Origin: Avibacterium volantium_A
GTDB taxonomy: Bacteria; Pseudomonadota; Gammaproteobacteria; Enterobacterales; Pasteurellaceae
Assembly: GCF_049366555.1 (NCBI RefSeq)
Contig: NZ_JBMMGT010000001.1
Span: forward strand, 59,053-123,052
Length of the DNA stretch: 64,000 nucleotides
Direction of reading: 5' to 3'
Shown: positions 51,806 to 60,861 of the stretch, piece by piece
Position numbering within the stretch: the stretch's first letter is position 1
Layout of the letters: each line of letters begins with the position of its first letter
Notes under the pieces: generated by a model
Database searches by the model: none
What the model was told of the DNA's origin: nothing
The model's input: only the letters and a program-made list of their open reading frames with translations
Program-made: the position numbers and the translations under genes

Positions 51806-54040
51806 TTATTTCTGTCTTGCAAAAACCATTTTCACCATTTGCCAGAAGAAGGCAAGCGCGCCTAAGCCGAAAATTACATCGCCTAGGATACGCACCCAGC
51901 GTAGGGTAACGAAAAGATCTTGCTGCATAAATTCTTCACCGCGTGCATACCATAAACCGTGTACCATATTGGCGTGCGCTTGAATTACGCCGATTGGTAA
52001 AAGGCTTGAAATAATCATCACGACTAAGCCGATATTTAAACTCCAGAAACCAAATTTCATCAGTTTGTCATCAAATTGAATACTTGGACGTAAGTAACGC
52101 ACGATGAGAAAAACAAAGCCAAGAGCAAGGAAGCCATAAACCCCAAATAACGCAGCGTGTGCGTGTACTGCCGTTGTGTTTAGCCCTTGGACATAGTAAA
52201 GCGAGATAGGTGGATTGATTAAGAAACCAAATACGCCAGCGCCTAACATATTCCAAAATGCCACGGCGACAAAGCAGTAAATTGGCCATTTTAAGCGTTC
52301 CATCCAAGGCGCTTTTTGTTGCATTGACCAATGCTCCCAGGCTTCATAACCGAGTAACACAAGCGGTACAACTTCTAACGCGGAGAACGATGCGCCAACG
52401 GCGATAATTGGTGTGGTAGCCCCGGCAAAATACAGGTGGTGGAATGTGCCAGGAATACCTCCAATTAAGAAGATTGATGCTGACGCAATAGTGGAAACTG
52501 TTGCAGTGCGGCGTGAAACTAAGCCTAAGCTGACAAAAATAAAGGAAAGTGCCGCCACAGAGAATACTTCAAAGAAGCCTTCAACCCAAAGGTGTACTAC
52601 CCACCAGCGCCAATATTCCATCACAGATAAATGAGTGTGTTCGCCATAGAATAAGGCCGGGCCATAGAATAAACCAATGGCGATAACAGAAGCAAAGAAC
52701 AAGGCGAGTAGGTTTTTATCGCCAGGTTGTTTAAAGGCATTGATAGTGCCGCGTAGCATTAGGATTAGCCAGAATAAAATACCTGCATATTTTACTGCTT
52801 GCCAGAAACGTCCGAGATCGATAAATTCATAGCCTTGATGACCGAACATAAAGCTCAGTTCTTTTGGAATTTGGTGAGCAATTGCTAAATAGCTACCAGT
52901 AAATGATCCCACAACCAAGACAACTAGCGCCCAAAATAGAATATCGACACCGAGTTTTTGATATTTTGGATCTTTGCCGCCATTGATAATTGGTGCAAGG
53001 AATAAGCCGCCAGCTAAGAATGCCATTGCGATCCAGAATAATGCACTTTGAACGTGCCAAGTGCGAATTAAGGAATAAGGTAAATATTCAGAAAGTGGAA
53101 TACCGTAGAAATCTTGTCCTTCTACCGTATAGTGGGCTACGATTGTACCAAAAGTAACTTGTGCAATGAATAATGCGACTACAGTGAATAGATATTTACC
53201 CAAGGCCTTTTGTGAAGGGGTAAGCTGAATTTTAGTGAGCGGATCAACCACATCTGGTGTTGGATCTTTTTCATCTTCTTTTTTCTTGAATGCCCATACC
53301 CAAACCATCATTCCAATCCCTAGGATTAAGAAAACGATACTGGCAATTGACCACATAATATTTTCTGCCGTTGGCACATTATTAATGAGTGGTTCGTGCG
53401 GCCAGTTATTGGTGTAAGTGGCATCTGTATTTGGACGATTAGCCGAAGCAGTCCAAGCCGTCCAGAAGAAAAACTTGGTTAAATCTTGACGATCCGATAA
53501 CGCTGGCAGGGTGTTATCTTTCATCGCAAAGTGATCGCGGGTGAGTTTAAATTGAGGATCATCACCGTATAAGGAAATATAATATTGTGCTGTTTTTTCA
53601 ATAGCTTGCTGACGAGTATCAGATAATTGCACCGCACCATTTTCAACTTTGCTACCACGATATTCGCGGGTTAAGCGAGATTGTAATACAGCCTTTTGAT
53701 CATCATCTAAAGCATCAAAATTTTTACCAAATTCTTTTTGTGCGGTAATGTCTAACCAATTGGTGAGTTCTCGGTGTAACCAGTCTGCCGTCCAGTCGGG
53801 TGCCTGGTAAGCACCGTGTCCCCAAATTGAACCAAGTTGCATTCCCCCAGTTGTTTGCCACGCCGTTTGGCCTTGCAAAATATCTTGTTTAGTTATCAAG
53901 GTTTCGCGATTGGCATTGACATATTTTTCTGGAATGGGTGGTGCTTCACGATAAATATCCACTCCAAAATAACCGAGAATAGAAAATGCGCCGATAAGCA
54001 CCACAATCAAGGTGTACCAGAGCTTTTTGTATTGCCCCAT
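51806..54040 (-). CDS. norB: Quinol-dependent nitric oxide reductase (qNOR)
   Basis: A 744-residue single-subunit NO reductase of the inner membrane that reduces NO to N2O with quinol, for detoxification or partial denitrification. The N-terminal part (about 10-225) is the fused NorC-like extension with a soluble domain (QGQTAWQTTGGMQLGSIWGHGAYQAPDWTADWLHREL). The heme-copper-oxidase-like domain follows, with the histidine sets RTWHVQSALFW, VVHLWVEGFFEVF, GTFHHLYFAG and TTAVHAHAALFGVYGF. The ATG at 54040 has GGAG seven bases upstream; the longer frame to 54109 lacks one. An FNR-like site lies upstream. Confidence 0.95.
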   Translation of the reverse strand: MGQYKKLWYTLIVVLIGAFSILGYFGVDIYREAPPIPEKYVNANRETLITKQDILQGQTAWQTTGGMQLGSIWGHGAYQAPDWTADWLHRELTNWLDITAQKEFGKNFDALDDDQKAVLQSRLTREYRGSKVENGAVQLSDTRQQAIEKTAQYYISLYGDDPQFKLTRDHFAMKDNTLPALSDRQDLTKFFFWTAWTASANRPNTDATYTNNWPHEPLINNVPTAENIMWSIASIVFLILGIGMMVWVWAFKKKEDEKDPTPDVVDPLTKIQLTPSQKALGKYLFTVVALFIAQVTFGTIVAHYTVEGQDFYGIPLSEYLPYSLIRTWHVQSALFWIAMAFLAGGLFLAPIINGGKDPKYQKLGVDILFWALVVLVVGSFTGSYLAIAHQIPKELSFMFGHQGYEFIDLGRFWQAVKYAGILFWLILMLRGTINAFKQPGDKNLLALFFASVIAIGLFYGPALFYGEHTHLSVMEYWRWWVVHLWVEGFFEVFSVAALSFIFVSLGLVSRRTATVSTIASASIFLIGGIPGTFHHLYFAGATTPIIAVGASFSALEVVPLVLLGYEAWEHWSMQQKAPWMERLKWPIYCFVAVAFWNMLGAGVFGFLINPPISLYYVQGLNTTAVHAHAALFGVYGFLALGFVFLIVRYLRPSIQFDDKLMKFGFWSLNIGLVVMIISSLLPIGVIQAHANMVHGLWYARGEEFMQQDLFVTLRWVRILGDVIFGLGALAFFWQMVKMVFARQK

Positions 54041-54374
54041 AATAGATCTCCATAGTTTAAGTAAATAGAGCATTTGCAGCTCAGAAAAATACTGTCGAAT
54101 GATATCCATATGACAGTACGAATTAATACCTTACTAATTTTATCAAGTATTTTTTACTATGCAGAGTAAAATGGCATTTCTTTGTCTTAGATCAAATTTT
54201 GTCAGAAGTTTCTTCCTTTTTAAGAAGTAAGAATAACGGGAAATAAGGTGCGGTTAAAAATCCCAATAAATTTCAAAAATATTTATCGCTTGTTATAAGG
54301 AGATAATGCTAAAATTGCTAACGTAGCAATAGCACAGGCCATTGTTTGATTTATTATTTACAAAGGAAATTTTT
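54041..54374. other. Divergent intergenic region of norB and the small ORF
   Basis: A 334-base region with an FNR-like site (54182-54195). A loose ATGCA/ATGGCAT pair around 54158-54180 recalls an NsrR operator but has wrong spacing. No other gene is supported. Confidence 0.5.
54182..54195. promoter_or_regulatory. FNR-like site upstream of norB
   Basis: TTGTC-TTAG-ATCAA matches TTGAT-N4-ATCAA at 8 of 10 positions, about 145 bases before norB and 180 bases before the small ORF. Confidence 0.4.
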
Positions 54375-54596
54375 ATGAGTAACTTAACTATTACTTTTAC
54401 AACAACTCGCATTTTTGCCCATGATTTAGTGTCAGAATTACTCAATATCGGTGCGTTGTCTGCTGAAGAAACTAAGCAAAAAGGTGAAGATGTAGCAGAA
54501 GTCGTTGCTGTTTTTGGTGAGAATGTGGAAGCTCCTGATGTCATTGCTGCTTTAGCTGAATCAGGCATCACCAACATTCCTTATGTGGTGAGCTAA
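54375..54596 (+). CDS. Small protein of unknown function divergent from norB
   Basis: A 73-residue acidic soluble protein (MSNLTITFTTTRIFAHDLVS to NIPYVVS). The ATG at 54375 has AAAGGA eight bases upstream, better than the longer frame from 54342. There is no signal peptide, membrane segment or cysteine. The middle AEETKQKGEDVAEVVAVFGENVEAPDVIAALAESGI could form two helices and a strand. It has its own terminator. I do not recognise the family; the position next to norB and an FNR-like site suggests, but does not show, a link to nitric oxide or anaerobic growth. Confidence 0.75.
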   Translation: MSNLTITFTTTRIFAHDLVSELLNIGALSAEETKQKGEDVAEVVAVFGENVEAPDVIAALAESGITNIPYVVS

Positions 54597-54600
54597 GAAT

Positions 54601-54633
54601 AAAACCTGCTTGTGAGAATAAGCAGGTTTTTTT
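54601..54633 (+). terminator. Terminator of the small ORF
   Basis: AAAACCTGCTT/AAGCAGGTTTT with an 8-base loop, then a T-run, directly behind the stop. Confidence 0.88.
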
Positions 54634-54660
54634 ATATTTCATAATAAGTTAGGGTTAAAT

Positions 54661-55173
54661 CTAATCCGTCAAAATAACAACCATAGCTATTACTGCACCG
54701 GCCAGGATAAACCATAGGCTACGTTTTAGCATTTTCTTTGAGCCTGGGATAAGCCATAGGGAGCTTATGCAGAAAAAGAGCAGAGAAATGCCGAAAAGGG
54801 TAGTGAGCCAAGAATAGGGATATTGCGAATTGCCTAAGTGTAGGCGATTTAGTTCAGCGAGCCAGCTTGGGTATTCCATTGTGTGATATTTTACTTCCCC
54901 CGTTTTGCTGTGGTATTCCCCTTGCTTAAAATAAAGCACGTCATCTTTTTTCTCGCTAATCAATAAATTTTTTATGCGTAATTTCTGCCCAAGCTGTTGT
55001 TCAGTGAGTTGGGGGGAAATGGTTTTTTCGATATAGACTGAACGTTTGAAAATATTGGTATCTCGATAAATCAACACGATGCCAGTCAGGGCATAAATCG
55101 ACATAATGACTAATAATAAAAATCCGAAATAGCGATGCAAAATCCGCATCCATTTTGCTGTTGTTTTGCTCAT
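54661..55173 (-). CDS. PepSY-associated membrane protein
   Basis: A 170-residue protein with an N-terminal segment (WMRILHRYFGFLLLVIMSIYALTGIVLIYRDT, a PepSY-TM pattern), a periplasmic middle part (about 45-115) and two C-terminal membrane segments. Shorter than full PiuB-like ferric reductases (about 370 residues or more), but a complete small form is known. It is divergent from the TonB siderophore receptor across two Fur boxes, so it likely helps iron release or reduction at the inner membrane; this is inference. Confidence 0.8.
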   Translation of the reverse strand: MSKTTAKWMRILHRYFGFLLLVIMSIYALTGIVLIYRDTNIFKRSVYIEKTISPQLTEQQLGQKLRIKNLLISEKKDDVLYFKQGEYHSKTGEVKYHTMEYPSWLAELNRLHLGNSQYPYSWLTTLFGISLLFFCISSLWLIPGSKKMLKRSLWFILAGAVIAMVVILTD

Positions 55174-55235
55174 TTGTATGTTGGTTGGAGGTTAAAGATG
55201 CGGTGATTATATAGAAATTTTCTCTATTATGTAAA

Positions 55236-55250
55236 TGAAAATAATTATTA
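55236..55250. promoter_or_regulatory. Fur box 1 between the PepSY and TonB receptor genes
   Basis: TGAAAATAATTATTA matches TGATAATNATTATCA at 12 of 14 positions. Confidence 0.6.
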
Positions 55251-55260
55251 TTTGTTGATT

Positions 55261-55275
55261 TAATAATTATTATCA
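55261..55275. promoter_or_regulatory. Fur box 2 between the PepSY and TonB receptor genes
   Basis: TAATAATTATTATCA matches the consensus at 13 of 14 positions, 10 bases after box 1 and 45 bases before the receptor start. Confidence 0.7.
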
Positions 55276-55319
55276 ATAGAATAGGGACTGTTGTTCAATA
55301 GATAAGGAGTTCTAATTTT

Positions 55320-57434
55320 ATGAAACTAGCTTGCCCTCTAAATTTTCCTTTAAAAACGACCGCACTTTTAGTTATAAGTGTTTGTTCTAGTAAGGTGTTA
55401 TATGCGGAGGAAATTTCTTCATCAACAGAGTATATGGCCGTGTTACCAACGATTGATGTTGTTACCGCGCAGGAAACAGCCAACACAAAGGGCTATGTGG
55501 GGTATGAAGAAGCACAGGCAACACGCAATCTTCTTACGATCAAAGAAATGCCACAGACTGTTGATGTGATTAACATTCAGAAAAATAAAAATTATGGAAC
55601 CAATGATTTGAGTTCTATTTTAGAGGGAAATGCGGGGATTGATGCCACCTATGATATGCGTGGTGAAAATATTTACTTGCGTGGTTTTCAAGCTGATGCG
55701 AGCGATATTTATCGTGATGGGATTCGTGAAAGCGGGCAAGTTCGCCGTAGCACTGCGAATATTGAACGGGTTGAGATTTTAAAAGGTCCATCGTCAATTT
55801 TATATGGACGCAGTAATGGCGGTGGCGTGATTAATATGGTCAGTAAATTTGCTAATTTTACAACCAGCAGAAATATTGGCGTAACCTATGGTTCTTGGAA
55901 TAGCCGCAGTGTAAATTTAGATGTGAACCAAAAAATTAACGAAAATGTTGCCGTTCGTTTAACTAGTGAGCTTTCTGCGGCAGAGGCTTATCGCTATGGG
56001 GTTAGAAATAAAGGGAGAATGTTTTCGCCAAGCATTAGCCTACAAAGTGATGATGGGCGGCTACAATGGGTTGGGCAATATACCTACGATTATCAATGCC
56101 GTATTCCAGATCGCAATCCTACTAAATCTGTTTATGATGAAATGGGAATAGGCTATCGCAATAGTTTTTTCCGTGATGGGGACTATGTCGATGATACATT
56201 GCAAGTTTGGCGTTCGGATCTCAAATATTTTATTAATGATCAGTGGTTGGTAAATTGGCAGCTTGCTTATCGTCAAGCAGATCAGGATTTTGATCATTAT
56301 TTTGCAGGAACTTATTCTGCAACGGATAAAACGTTAAAGCAAAGCTATGCGTGGCAAAAAACACGAAATAAAACATTGACCAATAATATTACCTTTAATG
56401 GTGAATTTGACACCGCTCACTTTAAGCATAAAGTCACCATTGGGCTGGATTATAGTCAGGAAGAACGCCACCCTATTTTGGCTGTTTTGCGTAATCAAGA
56501 AATTGATCCTTTTCTCAGCCGACATCAATGGCCAGCTCGTCAGCACCCAAATGCGACGACAGATAATCGCCATAAAGCGTATAGTGCAGGTATTTTTGTA
56601 CAGGATTTAATTTCATTAACCGATAACGTAAAAGTGCTATTAGGCGGGCGTTACGATTTTTATCGTTTTAACTCCACAAATATTAAGCAAGAACGCCGTG
56701 ATACAAAAGGGCATTCTTTCAGCCCAAATGTAGGCGTTGTGTGGGAGGTTACACCAGAACATACGCTTTATGCCTCCTTTAACCGTAGTTTCTCACCTTA
56801 TGGAGGGCGTGGCTATTTAGGGATTAGCACCGATCAAAAAGACGTGTTTAATGCCTCACCCGAATATAATCAACAATATGAAGTGGGCATTAAGAGCGAT
56901 TGGTTTGACAAAACCTTAAGTACCACCTTATCTGCTTATCAATTAGAACGCCGTAATATTCGTTATCGTCCTAATAAAGATATTCTTGATGTTTGGGCGG
57001 TGCGTGGAAAAGATCAATCTAAAGGTGTGGAATTTAGCCTATTAGGGCAGCTCGCACCGAAATGGTATATCCGTTCTTCAGTAGGCTGGATGGTTGCAAA
57101 AATTAAGGAAGATAAACAAAATCCGCAAAATAACAACCGCACTTTAAATAATACGGGAAATTTCACGAGTAACCTGTTTGTGCGTTATGTGCCAACAGAA
57201 AAACTCTATTTAGAAACAGGAGTAACCCATTTAGGAAAACGTTATTATTTCAATAACAATAAACAAACCGTTCTGCCAAGTTTTACGCGTGTTGATGCGA
57301 TGGTGGGATATAACTTGAACCCTGTGAATATCACCTTGGCGGTATCAAATTTATTGAATAAAGCTTATTGGCGTTCCGATTCAATGCCGGGTAATCCGCG
57401 TTCCTTTAATTTACGTTTAACTTATACCTTTTAA
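55320..57434 (+). CDS. TonB-dependent siderophore receptor (FhuA/FhuE-like)
   Basis: A 704-residue outer-membrane receptor that imports a ferric siderophore with TonB energy. A signal peptide (about 1-30) is followed by a TonB box-like LPTIDVVTA, then the plug (about 60-190: IKEMPQTVDVI, DMRGENIYLRGFQAD, NIERVEILKGPSSILYGRSNGGGVINMV) and a 22-strand barrel to the C-terminal RSFNLRLTYTF with the terminal aromatic. The closest pattern is the ferrichrome/hydroxamate group, but the ligand cannot be assigned. An uptake signal overlaps the signal-peptide codons. Two Fur boxes lie upstream. Unlike the receptor at 29420-30741 it is intact. Confidence 0.92.
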   Translation: MKLACPLNFPLKTTALLVISVCSSKVLYAEEISSSTEYMAVLPTIDVVTAQETANTKGYVGYEEAQATRNLLTIKEMPQTVDVINIQKNKNYGTNDLSSILEGNAGIDATYDMRGENIYLRGFQADASDIYRDGIRESGQVRRSTANIERVEILKGPSSILYGRSNGGGVINMVSKFANFTTSRNIGVTYGSWNSRSVNLDVNQKINENVAVRLTSELSAAEAYRYGVRNKGRMFSPSISLQSDDGRLQWVGQYTYDYQCRIPDRNPTKSVYDEMGIGYRNSFFRDGDYVDDTLQVWRSDLKYFINDQWLVNWQLAYRQADQDFDHYFAGTYSATDKTLKQSYAWQKTRNKTLTNNITFNGEFDTAHFKHKVTIGLDYSQEERHPILAVLRNQEIDPFLSRHQWPARQHPNATTDNRHKAYSAGIFVQDLISLTDNVKVLLGGRYDFYRFNSTNIKQERRDTKGHSFSPNVGVVWEVTPEHTLYASFNRSFSPYGGRGYLGISTDQKDVFNASPEYNQQYEVGIKSDWFDKTLSTTLSAYQLERRNIRYRPNKDILDVWAVRGKDQSKGVEFSLLGQLAPKWYIRSSVGWMVAKIKEDKQNPQNNNRTLNNTGNFTSNLFVRYVPTEKLYLETGVTHLGKRYYFNNNKQTVLPSFTRVDAMVGYNLNPVNITLAVSNLLNKAYWRSDSMPGNPRSFNLRLTYTF

Positions 57435-57444
57435 TTAATCAAGC

Positions 57445-57477
57445 AATGCGGTGTTTCACGCACCGCATTATTTTTTA
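57445..57477 (+). terminator. TonB receptor terminator
   Basis: AATGCGGTG/CACCGCATT with a 7-base loop, then A and TTTTTT. The stem resembles a diverged uptake-signal pair (one base off the core). Confidence 0.85.
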
Positions 57478-58311
57478 GAGAATAATTGTTTTGTTTTTAT
57501 AAACAAAGATCCGATCTTGTAAAGCGAGATCTAAGGCTTTGGTGAGAACGGTTTTTTCCACATCACGCCCTGCACGCATCATTGCATCAGCACTGTATGT
57601 GTGATCCACATTAATTACGTTTTGCATAATAATTGGGCCTTGATCTAATTCATTATTAATAAAATGCGCAGTTGCACCAATAATTTTTACCCCACGTTCA
57701 TAAGCCTGATGATAAGGTCTTGCGCCAATAAAGGCAGGCAAGAAAGAGTGGTGGATATTAATCACTCGGTTTGGATAATGGGCAACAAATTCAGGATTTA
57801 ATACACGCATATATTTTGCTAACACAATATAATCTGGTGCATATTGATCGATTTTTTCCGCTAATAATTTATCGTGTTCAACGCGGGTTAATCCTTCGTG
57901 GCTAATGCAATGAAAAGGAATATCAAAGCGTTCCACTAAATTTCTTAGGGTATCGTGATTACCAATAACGGCAGCGATTTCAACATCTAAACCACCGTAA
58001 TAATTTTTCATTAAAATATCACCAAGGCAATGGGCTTCTTTGGTGACTAAAATAACAATGCGTTTTCTTTTTGTGCTAATTAATTGGCAATTTGTTCCGG
58101 CTGGTAGGCTAAATGTTAAATCAGCAAGCAAGGTTTCATCATTGAAAATTCCTTCCAATTCGGTTCGCATAAAGAAATGTTTTGTTTCAAAATCGACAAA
58201 CTCATTGTTATGAATAATGTTGAGTTGGTGTTTATAACAAATATTGGTTATTTTTGAAATGAGTCCTTTATCATCAGGACAATCAGTTAGAAGAATTTTA
58301 TTTTCTCGCAT
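57475..58311 (-). CDS. purU: Formyltetrahydrofolate deformylase
   Basis: A 278-residue enzyme that hydrolyses 10-formyl-THF to THF and formate, balancing one-carbon pools and feeding formate to PurT. An N-terminal ACT domain (about 1-85, ILLTDCPDDKGLISKITNICYKHQLNI) is followed by the formyltransferase-fold domain with VINIHHSFLPAFIGARPYHQAYERGVKIIGATAHFINNELDQGPIIMQ, which holds the catalytic Asn-His-Asp set. Length fits E. coli PurU. Confidence 0.95.
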   Translation of the reverse strand: MRENKILLTDCPDDKGLISKITNICYKHQLNIIHNNEFVDFETKHFFMRTELEGIFNDETLLADLTFSLPAGTNCQLISTKRKRIVILVTKEAHCLGDILMKNYYGGLDVEIAAVIGNHDTLRNLVERFDIPFHCISHEGLTRVEHDKLLAEKIDQYAPDYIVLAKYMRVLNPEFVAHYPNRVINIHHSFLPAFIGARPYHQAYERGVKIIGATAHFINNELDQGPIIMQNVINVDHTYSADAMMRAGRDVEKTVLTKALDLALQDRIFVYKNKTIIL

Positions 58312-58347
58312 AATTTTGTGTGTGGTAAGGTTTTTTGAGATGAAAAA

Positions 58348-58374
58348 AAAAGTAAAGCCAAGGGCTTTACTTTT
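58348..58374 (-). terminator. hns terminator
   Basis: AAAAGTAAAGCC/GGCTTTACTTTT with a 3-base loop and a run of T on the minus strand, 9 bases past the hns stop. Confidence 0.88.
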
Positions 58375-58382
58375 CTTAGGAA

Positions 58383-58787
58383 TTAAATTTCAAAATCAGA
58401 TAATGATTTTCCAGCATCTAAAGCGCGTTGAATAATAGAAGGTGTTCTGCCTTGACCTGTCCAAGTTTTTACATTGCCATTTTCATCAGTGAATTGATAT
58501 TTCGCTGGGCGAGCAGGGCGTTTTTGACGTGGTGCTTTTGGTGCTGCAGTTTGCTCTGAAATTAAATCTTCAGGTGTAATTCCTTTTTCTTTTAAGAAAT
58601 TATGCACTTCAGCAAGGGATTTTAATCTTTCTGCTTCTTGTTGTGCAGCTTGTGCCACTTCTTCACGTTTTTCTTCAAGTACAGTTTTTACTTTTTCTAA
58701 GATTTCTTCTAAATGTTCTACATCTAGATTTTTTGCTACAGCGCGTAAACTACGAATATTTCTTAATGATCTTAATAAATCACTCAT
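58383..58787 (-). CDS. hns: H-NS family nucleoid protein
   Basis: A 134-residue H-NS. The N-terminal helices (1-65, RSLRNIRSLRAVAKNLDVEHLEEILEKVKTVLEEKREE) form the oligomerisation coiled coil, a basic linker follows (APRQKRPARPAKYQF), and the C-terminal AT-hook-like DNA-binding motif is TWTGQGRTPSIIQRAL (QGR about 113-115). It silences AT-rich, often acquired, genes. Several candidate targets lie in this window (the glycan and type I secretion genes), but that is inference. Confidence 0.95.
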   Translation of the reverse strand: MSDLLRSLRNIRSLRAVAKNLDVEHLEEILEKVKTVLEEKREEVAQAAQQEAERLKSLAEVHNFLKEKGITPEDLISEQTAAPKAPRQKRPARPAKYQFTDENGNVKTWTGQGRTPSIIQRALDAGKSLSDFEI

Positions 58788-59070
58788 TTTAAATCTCCCA
58801 AAGTATGATATTAAATTAATAAGGACGTGGCTATAATAACGAAAATATTATTCAAGGTAAATAGCAAATGTTATTTAATGGTTCATTCTTTTTATTTCCT
58901 TTATAAAAGTGCGGTGTTATTTTGCCAAGTTTTTTACATAAATTTCATTTTCGTATAACGCAATCCTTTGCGTGCGGTGAGATGATGTTTAGATAAAAAG
59001 TTATCGCTTTTTTATGGATAATGCTTGCATTTTTCCTTGCTTATTGTAATCTTTGCGAGATCCTACTTAT
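58788..59070. other. Intergenic region between hns and the lysine riboswitch
   Basis: About 280 AT-rich bases with one uptake signal near 58909. It must hold the hns promoter (leftward) and the riboswitch promoter (rightward), but I see no unambiguous -35/-10 pairs and no gene. Confidence 0.5.
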
Positions 59071-59233
59071 GTAGAGGAGCGACTATTATAAGTATTTTTT
59101 CTGAGTGGATAACGATGAGGAAAAAGGAAAGGAATAGTTGCCGAAATCAATTAAAAGTCGTTTTAATTGGTTGGGAGCGTTTTCGAAAGAAACGTTACTG
59201 TCATAGTCTTTTTAACAACTATGGAGCGCTACT
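59071..59233 (+). ncRNA. Lysine riboswitch (L-box)
   Basis: Conserved segments of the L-box in order: GTAGAGGAGCGACTATT at the 5' end, AAAGGAAAGGAATAGTTGCCG, TTGGTTGGGAGCG, ACGTTACTGTCATAG and CTATGGAGCGCTAC at the 3' end. GTAG and CTAC close P1, and CATAG/CTATG form P5. It lies upstream of an NhaC-family gene, the known context of the lysine-regulated LysW transporter in Pasteurellaceae. Confidence 0.9.
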
Positions 59234-59238
59234 GGTTA

Positions 59239-59272
59239 GGTTGGGTAATTGTGCCTGCCTTTTTATTTTAAA
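59239..59272 (+). terminator. Expression-platform terminator of the lysine riboswitch
   Basis: GGTTGGG and CCTGCC pair imperfectly ahead of TTTTTATTTT. Its position right after the aptamer fits a transcription-off switch when lysine is bound. Confidence 0.55.
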
Positions 59273-59335
59273 TTTTCACCCTTCTTTAAAATAGTAAACT
59301 TCAGTGGTTCTCCCTTATTCTTAGGTAGAACAATA

Positions 59336-60859
59336 ATGGAACTCTTAGATTATTCCACATCAATTTGGTCGGTTGTCCCGCCCCTGTTAGCCTTATTATT
59401 GGCGATTTTCACGCGTAAAGTGATTTTATCCTTAAGCATTGGTATTTTAATTGGCTCATTAATGTTGGCAGATTTCAATATTGCCAACACAGCGATTTAT
59501 TTAAAGAATACCGTGCAATCTTTGGTATATGGTGATGACGGTTGGAACTTTGATACCATCAACATCATTTTATTCTTATTATTATTGGGAATTTTGACCG
59601 CACTTTTAACGGTATCAGGTAGCAATCGTGCCTTTGCGGAATGGGCGCAAAAGCGTATTAAAAATCGCCGTGGCGCGAAATTAATGGCGGCTTCTTTGGT
59701 CTTTGTTACCTTTATTGACGATTATTTCCATAGCCTTGCGGTGGGTGCGATTGCCCGTCCTGTTACAGATAAATTCAAAGTTTCTCGTGCAAAATTAGCC
59801 TATATTTTGGATTCCACCGCCGCGCCAATGTGTGTTATTATGCCTGTTTCAAGTTGGGGCGCGTACATTATCACCTTAATTTCAGGCTTGCTTGCTACTT
59901 ATGCCATTACGGATTACACCCCAATCGGGGCATTTATGGCGATGAGTGCGATGAACTTCTACGCGATTTTCTCTATCTTGATGGTGTTCTTCGTGGCGTA
60001 TTTCTCTTTTGACATTGGCTCAATGGCAAGACACGAAAAACTCGCTCTTGAAAGAACGGAAGAAGATCAAGATGAGCAAAACGGCGTGAAAGGCCACGTT
60101 CGCAACTTGATTTTACCTATCGTTACCTTAATTGGCGCAACGGTATTTATGATGTTGCACACAGGTAATGAAGCCCTCGCTGCGGACGGCAAACCTTTCT
60201 CTGTATTAGGCGCATTTGAAAACACTACGGTAGGGATTTCTTTAGTGGTGGGTGGCTGTGCTTCAATCGTTGTGGCAACCCTTTGTATTTTAATTGATCG
60301 TCAAGTGAGTTTTGCAGAATACGCCAAATCTTGGATCGTTGGCGTGAAATCAATGCTTGGTGCGATTTTGATTTTATTCTTCGCTTGGACAATCAATAAT
60401 GTTGTGGGCGATATGAAAACAGGGACTTATTTATCTAGCCTTGTTTCTGGTAATTTACCTGTGGCAGTGTTGCCTGCGTTATTGTTCGTATTAGGTGCAG
60501 TAATGGCGTTCTCAACAGGAACAAGCTGGGGAACATTCGGCATTATGTTGCCAATCGCTGCAGCCATTGCCGCCAATGCCGCACCAGAATTAATGTTGCC
60601 TTGTCTTTCAGCCGTAATGGCAGGGGCGGTATGTGGCGACCACTGTTCACCAGTTTCCGATACCACCATTTTGTCTTCCACTGGGGCGAAATGTAACCAT
60701 ATGGATCACGTTACCACCCAGTTACCTTATGCCTTAACCTTAGCCGCAGCAACCATTGTGGGCTATCTTGTGGTTGGTTACACCGCATCAGGCGTATTTG
60801 GCTTTATTGCCACAGCAATCACCTTGGTTGCACTGATTTTCTTATTTAAAAGACGATAA
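59336..60859 (+). CDS. NhaC-family Na+/H+ antiporter-like lysine transporter (LysW type)
   Basis: A 507-residue inner-membrane protein with about 12 segments. FVTFIDDYFHSLAVGAIARPVTDKF and CGDHCSPVSDTTILSSTGAKCNHMDHVTTQLPYAL are hallmarks of the NhaC family. Control by a lysine riboswitch points to lysine import rather than pure sodium/proton exchange; that role has been proposed for this group from comparative work. The ATG at 59336 (MELLDYSTSIW) is preferred, since the frame back to 59249 lies inside the riboswitch terminator. A CRP/FNR-like palindrome follows just behind the stop. Confidence 0.9.
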   Translation: MELLDYSTSIWSVVPPLLALLLAIFTRKVILSLSIGILIGSLMLADFNIANTAIYLKNTVQSLVYGDDGWNFDTINIILFLLLLGILTALLTVSGSNRAFAEWAQKRIKNRRGAKLMAASLVFVTFIDDYFHSLAVGAIARPVTDKFKVSRAKLAYILDSTAAPMCVIMPVSSWGAYIITLISGLLATYAITDYTPIGAFMAMSAMNFYAIFSILMVFFVAYFSFDIGSMARHEKLALERTEEDQDEQNGVKGHVRNLILPIVTLIGATVFMMLHTGNEALAADGKPFSVLGAFENTTVGISLVVGGCASIVVATLCILIDRQVSFAEYAKSWIVGVKSMLGAILILFFAWTINNVVGDMKTGTYLSSLVSGNLPVAVLPALLFVLGAVMAFSTGTSWGTFGIMLPIAAAIAANAAPELMLPCLSAVMAGAVCGDHCSPVSDTTILSSTGAKCNHMDHVTTQLPYALTLAAATIVGYLVVGYTASGVFGFIATAITLVALIFLFKRR

Positions 60860-60861
60860 AA

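Noticed and set aside
54157..54180. NsrR operator upstream of norB
   Set aside because: The two ATGCA-like halves are imperfect and the spacing is off by a base, so it is only mentioned in the region entry.
59025..59294. 89-codon open frame upstream of the NhaC-family gene
   Set aside because: It lies across the lysine riboswitch, whose conserved RNA segments explain the sequence; the translated product has no protein-like pattern.
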